Shown here piece after piece: positions 54,701-63,920 of a stretch of DNA of 64,000 nucleotides. The stretch is from the NCBI GenBank assembly GCA_004194705.1, contig SADC01000002.1, forward strand, positions 434,001 through 498,000. Direction: 5' to 3'. Made by a program: the position numbers and the translations under genes. Numbering within the stretch: the first letter of the stretch is position 1; each line of letters starts with the position of its first letter. Origin of the DNA: Ditylenchus dipsaci (lineage: Eukaryota; Nematoda; Chromadorea; Rhabditida; Anguinidae). The notes below the pieces were generated by a model, which saw only the letters and a list, made by a program, of their open reading frames with translations, was not told where the DNA came from and ran no database searches.

Positions 54701-55635
54701 CGCATCTCAACTCCAAGCCCCCAATCCCCCTGCGCCCCGAAGGGGGCGCAGGGGGCTTGAGAGTTAGAGATGCGCGCACTCACTCACCTTAGACATGATT
54801 CCAAGAAGTACTCTTGACCATAAAATGCATATAGAGTCTTTTTTTGCCACGGCCCAGTTGAAAAACATGGTGAGGCAGTCGAAGAATATAGATAATCAAA
54901 TTTATAATGTTCTGCCATAAAAGTGGCCCCCTTTTATTCCCTTCCCCTCCCTATACAGCCCTTATTCCCTTTTAAATTCAAAAGGCGCCAATTTAAATTT
55001 TTCAAATTTTGACTAAAAAACCATGATACCCCCCCTGTGGTTCGAAAAAATTTTTTTTCTCAGAACCAAAAAAACAGCCGGCTTTCTCATGAAATCGGGG
55101 TCGAGAAACACGAATATGAAGTTATCTCCTCCACCTGATCAGTCCCCGTGGGGGGGGGGGGGGGATTCTGAACTGCAACCTTTTTATTTACCACAACACG
55201 AAATTAATGTCTTTTTTGAACTCCTGCGGCGATTTTAAGTCGATATAGGGCGTTCTAAAACACTTTTAAAAAAAGTTCATTAGGGGGCGGGGGTATATGC
55301 AAGTAGCGTCGATTTTTTGTTTGTTTTTGTATTTAGGGTTGGGCAAGGGTAGGCCAACGTGTGTTAGTACGAACTAAAACCTGTAAATCTTACTTTTTGA
55401 AACATCGAGAAAGCATTTTGAGTCCGTTCTAACATACGCTGCCTAAGCCGCGAAAAACACACGAAAAATCAACAGGGGGTACCAAGGCTAAAATGGGCCC
55501 GATTCTCGAATAGATTGTCCGTTTAATAGAGAGCTTACGGTATACTTCAAAAGGTTCATCAAAAAGAAATTCAGCGAGCTGAAGCAGTATTGCCCGATGT
55601 TGCATGCTATATCAAACAAAAAGAATGCCCACTAA
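45768..55635 (+). CDS. Secreted cysteine-rich protein (CPG4/DUF19-like), six exons
   Basis: Exons: 45768-45854, 46589-46664, 50946-51040, 51832-52049, 52112-52211, 55554-55635. Exon 1 (ATG after TTTCAG...) gives a signal peptide (STRYLWLSAIVLLDYISFVH). Then EDCLKEMQAQAMGCVDTCWS, ITSKPQELKKCFSGTDHLVK, DFMMCFSHSANT, CVDNNPSAMIQKLDL, TTCLKDCFVAKNSKGYCFDK, KTCTRMNEWKNKGGQLCDCS, KKKFSELKQYCPMLHAISNK and TAA. Exons 2 to 6 join in phase with GT-AG ends and no frameshift. The exon 1/2 joint is off by one, so one small exon or a base may be missing. About 13 paired-looking cysteines with CxxxC spacing recall nematode CPG4 and DUF19-type extracellular proteins; this is resemblance, not a firm assignment. 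The introns of 4.3 and 3.3 kb are full of foldbacks. AATAAA at 55677-55682 is a plausible poly(A) signal. Confidence 0.68.
45890..46107. repeat. Palindrome with CCTTGGTCC ends (GCCAAAATATGCCTTGG type)
   Basis: GCCAAAATATGCCTTGGTCC then TTTCCGTTTTACCTTGGTCC on the left; inverse AAGGTAAAAACGGAAAAAAT and GGGGGGACCAAGGC on the right. A related pair is at 59303-59430. It lies in the first intron of the cysteine-rich gene. Confidence 0.7.
46108..46400. repeat. Nested near-perfect palindrome with TGTCGCGCGACA hairpins
   Basis: Outer arms CCAGACATTGGCCATTTGAA and inverse TTCAAATGGCCAATGTCTGG. Each arm contains its own hairpin, ATGTCGCGCGACATTGTCCA plus inverse, so TCGCGCGA appears four times. Inner arms CGAAAAGTTCGGTTA, TTTTTGATTACGCAT and AGCTGATTTTTCAGGATCAG mirrored, loop of about 17 bp. 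Hierarchical self-complementarity over 290 bp. Confidence 0.92.
46720..46952. mobile_element. 233-bp TTAA-flanked MITE (AGGGCCATTGCC ends)
   Basis: TTAA at 46716-46719 and 46953-46956; ends AGGGCCATTGCC and inverse GGCAATGGCCCT; inner CCCGCCAATTCAAATTTTTT mirrored. Interior resembles 39436-39664 and 31000-31130 (GAATTGGCGGGG), so one family with changing termini. Confidence 0.78.
47212..47408. repeat. Hairpin element with ACAATGAGTGTCAGACTCAG ends
   Basis: Left ACAATGAGTGTCAGACTCAG-TGTGCGACT and inverse AGTCGCGCACTGAGTCTGAC-ACTCATTGT. The AT-rich centre has no coding sequence. Confidence 0.8.
47685..48975. repeat. 1.3-kb foldback containing a smaller palindrome
   Basis: Outer arms TCTGTAATTTTGGACCAG, CTCCTATCTT and TTTAGGTAGGTTAATGCGTG mirrored at 48845-48970. 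Inside, 47815-48055 is a second palindrome (TTCGTGCTCAGCAT and mirror) whose tip is GCCTTGGTCCCCC facing GGGGGACCAAGGC. Confidence 0.82.
49185..50940. repeat. Foldback arms flanking a MITE, next to exon 3 of the cysteine-rich gene
   Basis: 49185-49310 (inverse CTATGCCATTTGAAAGAGGA, TGGTGACTTATCCAAATAA, AAAGTGATGAAAGCGCTTGT) pairs with 49665-49739 plus 50877-50935 (TTATGCCATTTGGAAGAGGA). The right arm is split exactly by the MITE 49740-50876. Words seem coding-like but belong to the repeat, not the exon. Confidence 0.7.
49740..50876. mobile_element. 1.1-kb pogo-type MITE (TACCGTATTTCCTC) with inner inverted arms
   Basis: TACCGTATTTCCTCTAATTG and inverse CAATTAGAGGAAATACGGTA, G-homopolymers at both sides (49797, 50832). 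Inner arms GCATCGCGTAGGTCACGGGT-TCGACTACTACC (50008) and its inverse (50600-50645) look like a tRNA B box but fold poorly. The split foldback arm provides the empty site, so insertion is secondary. Confidence 0.82.
52279..52468. repeat. Palindrome with CCAAGAAATCAACAGGGGGA ends
   Basis: Inverse TTGACCCCCCTGTTGATTTC-TTGG on the right. Loop about 130 bp, AT-rich. It lies in the last intron of the cysteine-rich gene. Most of 52469-53299 shows only repeat vocabulary (GATAGCTCATTAG, ATGAGCTATCAAC). Confidence 0.72.
53300..53490. repeat. Array of GGGAATATTCCC palindromes
   Basis: Self-complementary word (C)CCGGGAATATTCCCGG repeated about ten times in 190 bp, with GGGTTGTACAATGGGAATAT at the right end. 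Any frame over it gives Asn-Ile-Pro-Gly repeats on both strands, so apparent proteins here are artefacts. Confidence 0.85.
53735..55315. repeat. GC-hairpin family, copy 11, split by copy 12
   Basis: Left outer arm 53740-53900 (GGCGCTACTTTCATA...CCTATATCGACC) and right outer arm 55195-55312 (inverse, to TATATGCAAGTAGCGTC). Its core is at 54020-54235. A second complete foldback (54303-55180) lies within. Confidence 0.78.
54303..55180. repeat. GC-hairpin family, copy 12 (fourth type of outer arm)
   Basis: Arms of about 250 bp: a C15-like run, GGGGACTGATCAGGTGGAGG, GAGAAAGCCGGCTG, GGGGGGTATCATGGTTTTTT, mirrored at 54921-55180. The core at 54590-54860 has tip GCGCCCCGAAGGGGGCGCAG. The inner arm end GGGAGGGGAAGGGAATAAA is shared with copy 9, the rest is not. 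Confidence 0.82.
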
Positions 55636-56162
55636 TTGTTGGATGTGTTATGTTGTATTTTGTTGTATTGCAGAACAATAAAATTATTTATATCTTTGCG
55701 AAAAATTGATTAAAACAGAAATTTCTAACCCATTGGCGACATACCAGTATAACTAGTCTTAGGCTAGTCTTGTAAATGTTTATTTCTATCACAAAAAATG
55801 TATTTAAATGATTTCGAAACAATCTGGCAGACCAAGGCTTTATCACAAACCTTGTTACAACCTTGTTACGTCAATTTTTCGCCCAATTTTTAGTTTGGCA
55901 CTCATTTGAAAAAAAAAGAAATTTATTTCAAGTTTTACTTTTAGAAGAAATACGCTATGGTGACTGTGGCTCAAATGTGTGTAAGCAGCATGTTTGTAAC
56001 GAGTTAATAGTCGTCCAGTCCGATCTGGCGATGTCAAACGACGTTAGGCTCGACTAGTCGATTAATTGAAATTTTGAAAACATTTTAAATGTGGTTATTT
56101 TCTACCAGGGTCGAAGTTTTTTGCAACCAAAAGTTGTCAAAAAAATAGATAAGATATATAGA
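55636..56162. other. No further gene recognised
   Basis: 3' flank of the cysteine-rich gene. CGATGTCAAACGACGTTAGG-CTCGACTAGTCGA near 56030 matches a word near 45450 on the same strand, suggesting one more dispersed element. Confidence 0.45.
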
Positions 56163-56417
56163 TACCGTATTCTCTCTAATTTCTCCACCACCCCGTCTAA
56201 TTACTCCCCCCTTTAACTTCAAGCAGTCTCAAAAATTTCTGTTTTCATTTACTGTTTAAGCTGCGTAAAAAGTGCCTGAGAGCAATTTTAAAAATCTAGC
56301 AGACACTTTTTACACAGCTCAAACAGTAAATGAAAACAGAAGTTTAAGACAACTTAAAGTTTGAAAAAATTATTTGTCTGTTATTACTCCCGGGGGAGAA
56401 ATCACAGGAAATGCGGT
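56163..56417. mobile_element. Pogo-type MITE (TACCGTATTCTCTC variant)
   Basis: TACCGTATTCTCTCTAATTT and diverged inverse (GGAAATGCGGTA). Inner arms TTTCATTTACTGTTTAAGCT mirrored at 56310-56340. Confidence 0.7.
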
Positions 56418-56659
56418 AGGTCTGCACTAGAGTTGTCAGAATGCTCGAGCAAATATTTTTAAGTAAATGCTCGAGCATAATCTTCTTTGAATGAAACAAA
56501 AGCATGGCAAACTGCCGCGTTGCGAGCTGGCCGTCTAGCTATATAATAAAAGAATATGAAAAAATTTGTACGTAGGGTTTTGAAATTTAGCACCATAAAA
56601 ATTCAAAAAAATATCGAAAATAATCTACAGTAATTTTTAAAATTTTCAACCCTTAACCC

Positions 56660-56752
56660 TTTAAGGCCATTTTCGATTGACCATTTCCGGATTTTTCGAG
56701 GGTTGAAAAATAATCCCCCATGGAGGATAAATAGAGAATATACGGTATGTTG
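56660..56752. repeat. Right-end fragment of a TACCGTATAT-variant MITE
   Basis: GGCCATTTTCGATTGACCAT to AGAGAATATACGGTA matches the inverse of 38921-39090. The left end is missing. Confidence 0.65.
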
Positions 56753-56933
56753 AATGATCGCTAAGTTGCCACGGTATAATAACAATAACTATTTACAATG
56801 GCCACTTTCTAACCAATAAAAATGCTGCTAATTGAATTTCCTATACAAAAAAGATTTCTGTATTTTCCGGAAAAAATGATTTTTTTTTTGAAAAGTTGGA
56901 CATTTCAGGGTACATGAGATCATAGTGACCGCG

Positions 56934-57334
56934 CCGTCCTTCGCCGTCCTAATTTTTTCATCGCCGTCCTGCATTTTAACCATATTTTTCATGATGGACA
57001 GCTTTTTTTATTTTACATCATATAATCAGTTTTTTATTTTTACACTTTATTTTTAGGCGACCGTCCACGTTTCCTTTCTTTTTTTTTTTCGAAAAATGGG
57101 GCCGTCCTGATTTTACACAAAAATTTTCAAAAAAATCAGTTGAATTAGGACGGCCTCATATTTTTGAAATACAAATGAAAGAAAACTTGGACGGTCGCCT
57201 GAAAATTAAGTATAGAAATAAAAACTGATTATATGTTGTAAAATAAAAAAAGCGGTCCATAATGAAAAAATATGGTTAAAATGCAGGACGGCGATGAAAA
57301 TAATTAGGACGGCGTAGGACGGCGCGGTCACTAC
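56934..57334. repeat. 400-bp palindromic element with GTGACCGCGCCGTCC ends
   Basis: TAGTGACCGCGCCGTCCTTC, then GCCGTCCTAATT and CATCGCCGTCCTGCATTTTA on the left, all mirrored on the right. GGACGG words repeat in the arms (a tandem-armed foldback). Small loop around AAATTTTCAAAAAAAT near 57125. Confidence 0.88.
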
Positions 57335-57349
57335 GCATGAGATACACCG

Positions 57350-57460
57350 GTCCGACCGGGCCGGGCCGCGGGCCGAGAGATTTTAGGCCCGGCCCGGAGA
57401 GGAAGCGGCCCGCGCCGGGCCGGCACGGTGTTGGGCCGGCCCGTGCCCAGCCCTGCGTAG
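57350..57460. repeat. GC-rich GGCCCGGCCCG island
   Basis: Self-complementary words GGGCCGGGCCGCGGGCC and GGCCCGGCCCG in otherwise AT-rich DNA. Probably one arm of a short-word repeat element; partner not seen. Confidence 0.6.
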
Positions 57461-57504
57461 AGCGAAATTTTATACAATAGAGACGAAAATTTCTACTAGA
57501 ATTT

Positions 57505-57735
57505 TTGGTAAAGGGACGTTTCAGCACTTTTTTTCAAATGAAAAAAATTGCTGAAAGGCAAAAAGTGATTTTTTTGAAAAAATTGCCTTGGTCCCCCTGT
57601 GGTTTTGAAACTGCCAATAAGCAAGGTTTCAAAACAACAGGGGGGACCAAGGCAATTTTTTTCAAAAAAATCACTTTTTGCCTTTCAGCACTTTTTTTCA
57701 TTTGAAAAAAAGTGCTGAAACGTTCACGCACCGAA
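57505..57735. repeat. 230-bp near-perfect hairpin with CCTTGGTCCCCCTGT core
   Basis: Outer ACGTTTCAGCACTTTTTTTC and inverse. Inner AGGCAAAAAGTGATTTTTTT, then TTGCCTTGGTCCCCCTGTGG, then GGTTTTGAAAC mirrored around TGCCAATAAGCAAG. Confidence 0.9.
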
Positions 57736-57954
57736 TTTTTAAATAGTTCTTTATGTTATTTGTTGCATTTGAGTTTGTATAATTTTTTTGTTAAAGCTTG
57801 CCAAAAGAGTTCTTAACAATTTTATTTTTTTACATTCTCACCAAATTTACACAAATTTCTTAGTTTGCTTTTGTCCTAAACACATGTTGACGCAGGTTCT
57901 ACTGTGACAACCGGCTGAAATTTATTTAAAAAAATTATGACAATTTCTCTGTTT

Positions 57955-59185
57955 TAGACTATCAAAAGAGAAGTTTTGTAATTTTGTCCTTTCCTCGGCC
58001 CCTCGAAAAATTGAAAATTGAGTGTTTGTACTCAAACGGAAGCTTGCAATGTGCTGAATACGATAACATTAAATTTGGCCAGAGAAATGCTGAGAATTCG
58101 CTGAGCTGTGGCCTCCCAAAATGTGTTTTTCTCAAAAATTCAGCTTTTTCGAATACTAATTTTAGGCCAAAAAACAATTATAGAAATCGGAAATCTGCTC
58201 GCTTCCTCCTAATTTTTAGTGCACCAGGAAGAAAATATCATTTTACATCTTTCTGACGAAAAATTTATCAAAAAATTGGGAGCAGGACAAAAAAGCATTT
58301 GAAGTTTGATAGTCATCCAAACTCCTTTCAGATTTTTGACGTAAAACTTTTAACGCAGCAAACCCTTAATTTGACACCGGATTTTTCGACACCGACTGCT
58401 CATGAAACCACTCTTAGAAGTATAATTTGACTGTCCTATTTCAAATTTCTCTCAAGACAATAAATATTCGAATTAAATAGTATTGACTTGTTTGAATATT
58501 TATTGTCTTGAGAGGAATTTGAAATATGACGGTCAAATTATACTTCCAGTAGTAGTTTCATAAGCAAATCAGGTACGGTGATCATTACTCCGGTGTCGAA
58601 ATTCAGGGTTTGCTGAGTAAAAAAATGTTAACGTTAAACATCTGAAAGGAGTTTGGATGACTATCAAACTTCAAAGGCCCTTTTCGTCATGGGTCCCCCA
58701 ATTTTTTCGCGAAATTTTTCGTCAGAAAGAAGTGAAATGATATTCTCTTTCTGATGCACTGAAAATTAGGATGAAGCGGGCAGATTTTCGATTTCTATGG
58801 CGGTTTTTTGGTGGTGTTAGTGTTCTAAAAAGCTGAATTTTTGAGAAAAATACATTTTTTCGCTGAAGCTTGCAACAGACTGTGATGTTTTTGTACTCAT
58901 TAGGAAGAGCAACTCATTGTGCGTCGAATGGGTTTATAAAGAAGTGCACATCATAAGATTTTCACTAAGTATGGACTGTTTTGAAAAATGTACTTGTTTT
59001 CTGAGTTTCAAACTTTGGCAGGCCACAGCTCGGCGAAATTCATGGAAAAATGGACTGAATTTGGCACTATCGTACTCAACACATCGCAGGCTTTCGTTTA
59101 AACTTAAACACTCAATTTCCAATTTTCCGAGGGTCGAGGTGTTATTATTAAAGGACAAAATTACAAAACTTCTCTTTTGAATTTG
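57955..59185. repeat. 1.2-kb palindrome
   Basis: Outer AAAAGAGAAGTTTTGTAATT plus TTGTCCTTT mirrored at 59152-59180. Middle AGTTTGATAGTCATCCAAAC-TCCTTTCAGAT mirrored near 58640-58675. Inner AATTTCTCTCAAGACAATAA-ATATTCGAA mirrored about the centre near 58475. Outer arms have diverged more than inner arms. Confidence 0.88.
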
Positions 59186-59302
59186 GCGGTTGCATTATAG
59201 AATCCACCTACCACGCAGAGTGTTCAGGCCCAAAAAACCCGATTTTTTTGAACAAAGCTGGCTGTATTTTTGAACTATGAACCGGTACTATCTCACTGTC
59301 TG

Positions 59303-59430
59303 GTGCCAAAATATGCCTTGGTCCCCTCTGTTCATTATGGTCATGGTGAAACTGTAATTATGTTGATTGGGGCATTCATGGTTAACATAATCACCTTTAA
59401 AACAGCAGGGGACCAAGTCATATTTGGGCA
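59303..59430. repeat. Palindrome with ATATGCCTTGGTCCCC ends
   Basis: TGGTGCCAAAATATGCCTTG on the left; inverse GACCAAGTCATATTTGGGCA-CCA on the right. TGTTAACATAATCACC-like words in the loop resemble 45965-46040, so both are one family. Confidence 0.78.
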
Positions 59431-59890
59431 CCAGATAGTGGTATAGAACCCATTAACCAAAGTGTCGACAAAAGCGTTCTTTTAACCCGATATGGGCCAT
59501 CAACTTCTTTGCTTCGTTGAACTTTTTTGATAGTACTATTTTTTGTAGGTAAGATGGGGGGGGGGGGGGGCTTTAAAATAAGCCATTAACAAGCTACATC
59601 TGTTAGAAAAAGATGGATAAAAATGCTTATAATTAAAAAGGAATGTTGGATTAAAAAAGTGACGACACTCGGGTGTGGGCAGGTGTCTCAAACCTGTGTA
59701 TTGAACCCAATCATTTTTATCCAAAACTTTTTGATCAGATGTGTCTTGCAAATTTTTTACTTTAAAGCCCTGCATTTTAGCTTCAGGATGGTATAATCGA
59801 ACAATTTCCCAAAAATTTATAATCTGTTCCGCGTTTCAAATATGCTTGGGTCGACTCTTTGGTCGTCTTTTTATGTGAACGTGCATTTGT

Positions 59891-62366
59891 TCATGTTTTT
59901 ATTTGAAAATTGCTTGCCTGTGGTCCACAAATTATAGCTCCATTGACTGCCATGGCTCTTAAACCATTGCAACATGACTGTCTGGGGTAAGGGCAAGGCG
60001 CTAGATTGCAATTGATGGTATTTGTAGTGCTTCCTCTACAATTAATCTTGCTTCTTCGCATAATAAAGAAACATTTAACAAAATTACGTGCAAGGACATC
60101 CACTAGTTCTGAAGTACATGTTCTAGACCTTGTCTGAGTGCCGCAAGACCCACAGGTGTCTTGGCAGGTTAGGTAAGGGCTCCAGCTACCCCACACACCT
60201 CCTGGACAGCAAGTACTAGGGGATAAAGTAGTGGTAGTTCTTGAGACTGCAGATGTTGTGGTGGTTGTGCACTGATTATCTGCTGGTAAGGTTGGCTAAA
60301 AAATAAAAAACTGAATGTATCCGAGCTATTTTGTTCGAAAATTTAATTTAAGCCACTAACCAAAGGTCCGCATACTATCTGACCGTCGGAAGCCATTGCT
60401 TGGACAGCAGTTGTCAGAATAAATCGAGTCAACGTGGTAGCTTCATCGAAAGAAGGCATCACTACTTTAGAATTGCAACAGGACATTCTTGGATAGTCAC
60501 ATGGGCTAAAATTGCAACTCATGCTGGCTGTTGATGGACCACTGAAGTTGAAGATATTTTTATTATTTATATTCACTCACTTCACTTCAAAACTCACTTG
60601 CAGGGACATCCATTAGCTGCGGAGGTACAAGTCCTGGTAAATGTCTGCATTCCGCACGAGCCACAGGTATCATTGCAAGCTGTTGAAGCTTGCCAGCTGA
60701 AATTTTATATACAAATTTAAAAAATGTGCATAGAGTCAAAACAAACATTTTTCGGTGTTTTTAAATCGTAAACCCGTTTTTCTGATCAACATATAGCTCT
60801 GCATCACTAGTTTCTAATAAGCTATCAGCTTAATTCTGGCTGCTTTGAAGAACAATTGAACAATTGACTTTTTATGAAACAGCTCCTGTTGAATATTTTT
60901 TAAGCTTTTCCAACAACAAAGAGTCAGTTACAAGCTCATTAAAAACTAGAAATGCAGGTCTATATGTAGATGAAAGAATTTAAAAAATTCACCATAAGAA
61001 AAAAGATTGAGAAATACTCTTTCGTATCATTTGCTAGTGGAAATTAGTAAATTACTGAAAAGAATTATTATACGACAGCACCCCAAGTGCCCTCCTCCCA
61101 AAAGAGTATGAACTCTCTAAGCCTAAAAATGGTTACAGACATCATATTCTTTGGGGCTTCAAGGCCAGAGAACTGATACTTTTTAGGGAGGGGAGGAGTG
61201 CAGTTGGGGATTTACGCAGGGCTCGGAAATCAAAATTTTCAGATAAAGGACATTTTGGTAAAATAAAGGACATTTGGTCAAAAAGTGTCATTTTATCCAG
61301 TGCTTATTGATTTTACAGCAACAAAAATAAGATTTTGACCTAAAATCTCAAAAATTCTAAAGATTTCGGATCTCAAATAAAGAACAAATCTTTAAATAAA
61401 GGACATTTCCGAGCCCTGGGTTCACGGTATTTGACTGGGTAGGAACAATTTGAGCCTTAAATTATATATCTAAATAACAACCTGCTCCATGTTCCATTCG
61501 GACATGTAGATAAACAATTAGGATTAGCAGTTGTAGTTGTCTGAATTGCTGCAGCTTGAGTAATGGCTGCAGCTGTAGCTGCAGCGATAGTTGCAGTAGA
61601 ACTAGTAGTCATAGCTGCAATAGTAGTTGCAACCGTCGTAGGAATCGTGGGTGCTATTGTTGTAGTCGAAGCTGCGGTTGTAACAATAGTAGTTGTAGTC
61701 GGAGCAGACGTTGTGACTGTTGTAGGGGCGGAAGTAGTAGTTGTAATTGTAGTGCTGGTAGATGGTACAGTATTTGTGGTCATTGTTGTAATCGGGGTAG
61801 TGGAGGTCGTTGTGGCAGGTGTAGTGGTGGTCGTAGGGGCAGCTGTGGTGGTGTAGGGGCAGCTGTGGTGGTAGTAGGGGCAGCTGTGGTGGTAGTAGGG
61901 CAGCTGTGGTGGTAGTAGGGCAGCTGTGGTGGTAGTTGTTGTGGGTGCCAATGTGGTTATTGGAACAAGTGTTGTGCTAGTAGCAATCGTGGTCGTCGTT
62001 GATGTTGAAGGTGTAGTTGTTGTTGGTGGTACACTCGTAGTTGTAGTTGGAATCAACGCTGTAGTTGTAATGATGGTCATAGGGGTAGTTGTGTTGTGGC
62101 AGCTGTAGTTGTGGTGGTAGTTGGTGTAGTAGTAGTGGGTGTGGTAGTTGTGGTGGTCATAGGTGTGGTTGTAGTAGGTGTAGTTGTGGTAGTAGGGGCA
62201 ACTGTAGTGGTGGTCGTCGTTGAGGCGGTTGTAGTAGGTGTAGTTGTGGCAGTAGGGCAACTGTAGTGGTGGTCGTCGTTTGGCGGTTGTAGTGGTAGTA
62301 GGTGTGTAGTAGTGATGGTTGTAGGAATTGTTGTGGTAGTCGTGGGAGTTATTGTGGTAGTCGTGG
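59891..62366 (-). CDS. Secreted TSP1-repeat protein with Thr-rich mucin segment (5' incomplete)
   Basis: Minus-strand exons: 62366-61482, 60696-60598, 60541-60361, 60295-60088, 60035-59891. The first exon is nearly pure Thr/Pro/Ala/Ser and ends LSTCPNGTWS. It splices in phase to a TSP1 repeat (SWQASTACNDTCGSCGMQTF, CTSAANGCPC, CNFSPCDYPRMSCC), then DGQIVCGPLP. A Thr linker leads to a second repeat (GVWGSWSPYLTCQDTCGSCG, CTSEL), then TNTINCNLAPCPYPRQSCCN and VNGAIICGPQ before the stop. WGSW fits a C-mannosylation site and CQDTCG an O-fucosylation site. The PRxSCC...CGP tail is typical of nematode TSP1 repeats. The first repeat has about 25 extra residues after SCCN. One frame break follows CTSEL, and several occur in the mucin array. 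Upstream exons and signal peptide are not found. Extracellular or surface-coat role inferred. Confidence 0.82.
61217..61418. mobile_element. 202-bp hAT-type MITE with CAGGGCTCGGAAAT ends
   Basis: Inverse end ATTTCCGAGCCCTG; flanks GATTTACG (61209-61216) and GGTTCACG (61419-61426), a diverged 8-bp duplication. The arm word ATAAAGGACATTT is repeated. It lies in the 785-bp intron of the TSP1/mucin gene. CAGGGCT start shared with 11462-11824. Confidence 0.83.
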
Positions 62367-62439
62367 CTAAATTTAGGAATTATATTAATACATTAATTCG
62401 TCAGCAGAAGGATCGATTTTTGAAGATGGAAGATTTGAG

Positions 62440-63920
62440 TATCGACTTTAGAGCCCACATATTTAAAAATTGAAACTTTGGTCCCGAAATTTAGATCTCG
62501 TCATATATGGATCGATATTTTCATACCGACAGTTGCGGATGAAACATGTGAGGCCGAAATTAAATACGCGAAATTTGTGGACAGGACACTGCTGGCCCAA
62601 TATTTGTGGCGCGATATTTCAAGTCCGAAAAATGAGGACGAAGTATTCACTGCTCGATATTTTAATTCTTTGTATTTAAAACCCGAATTTGAGACCCGAC
62701 ATATAAAGACGCGACATTTGAGGCCCGATTTTTTCAGGACGCGACATATAAGGCCCGACATTACAGTACGCGACATTGAAGGCTCGACATTCAAGGACGC
62801 GACATCAGAGGACGCGACATTTATGGATGCGTCATTTGAGGATGCGACATTTAAGGCCCGACATTCAAAAAAACCTGATTTAACAGGCCCGGCATTTGTA
62901 GACCGGTGTATTCTAAGTCGGAATTTCATGCTGAACACGATGGTGCGGGTCCTTACAGCTTCAATCATTGACGAAGTAGGTAAAAAGGCTTTGGAAGGTA
63001 ACAAGTTGTGGATGGTCGAAAGCCAGCTGGATAAGTGGTACGTCATGAAGGTTATGCCATACACACACTCAAAATATACAAAAATGATCTCTAGAAGTTC
63101 AGCTTTCGAGTAGCACCAAAGACTGCCTGCTCTAATTTTTTACAGGCTATAATTTTGTATTTAGATCATACCGAGCTAAATCTCCCGCACAATAAGAATA
63201 CGCAGAATCTCACGGTTATTTATACACTAAATTAGCAATATTTTATTATAAAATCTTAGCGAAATGTGCAAAAATAATATGCATGAACTCCTGGCGGTCA
63301 TTTTTGTATATTTTGAGTGTGTGTATAGTGTAAGAATCATGACGCATTACTTGAAAACCTGTGGATATCGAGCTGGATTTCGACCATCCACAACTTGTTA
63401 CCTTCAGAGCCTTTTTTACCTACTTCGTCAATGATTGAAGCGGGAAGGACCTGCACCATCGTGTTTAACATGAAATTCTGAGTTAGAAAACACCGGTCCA
63501 CATGTCCACAGGCATTTTTGAATGTCGGGCCTTAAATGTCGCATCTTCAAATGACGCATCCATGAATGTCGCGTCTTCAAATGTGTCCCCGAATTTCGAG
63601 CCTTAATTGTCGCCTCCTTAAAAAATCGGACCAGAAATGTAAATGAACGAAAAATAAGCCACTAATGTCTTGTCCTCAAAAGTCGGTCTTTGAAAAATCA
63701 ATCCTGGAAATGCTGAGTTTTAAAGGTCACGTCCTTAAATTTCGATTCATAGTATTCGGGTTCCAAATGTCAGATCCGCGAATTTCGACTCTAAAAGTCG
63801 ATCACCATATGTCGGACTGTAAATGTCGGTTCTCATTTGTCATTCCTCATATGTTGCATCCTTTATAGTCCGTCTTTATTTATCGGGCAAAAATGTCAGT
63901 CTTCAATTCTCGGCTTTCGA
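62440..63920. repeat. 1.5-kb foldback with GCGACATTTAAGGCC tandem arms
   Basis: The left arm (62490-62890) consists of about 25 variants of a 12-bp word (GACGCGACATTTnAGGCC). The right arm (63490-63900) has the inverse (GGGCCTTAAATGTCGCATC). Between them GGTAACAAGTTGTGGATGGT-CGAAA (62997) is mirrored at 63390-63410, and ACACTCAAAATATACAAAAA at 63066 is mirrored near 63305. The long open frames here (211 codons +, 187 codons -) are overlapping readings of the repeat, not a gene. Confidence 0.85.

Noticed and set aside
57984..58256. 90-codon ORF in the 1.2-kb palindrome
   Set aside because: Present only as one arm of the palindrome; the mirror arm does not preserve the frame.
61556..62108. Plus-strand Cys/Ser/Gly-rich and Val-rich open frames
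   Set aside because: They are antisense readings of the minus-strand Thr-rich mucin exon, whose splice sites and linkage to TSP1 repeats are clear.
62478..63113. 211-codon plus-strand ORF and overlapping 187-codon minus ORF
   Set aside because: Both read the same 12-bp tandem words of a foldback arm; length comes from the repeat period, and no domain or splice context is present.
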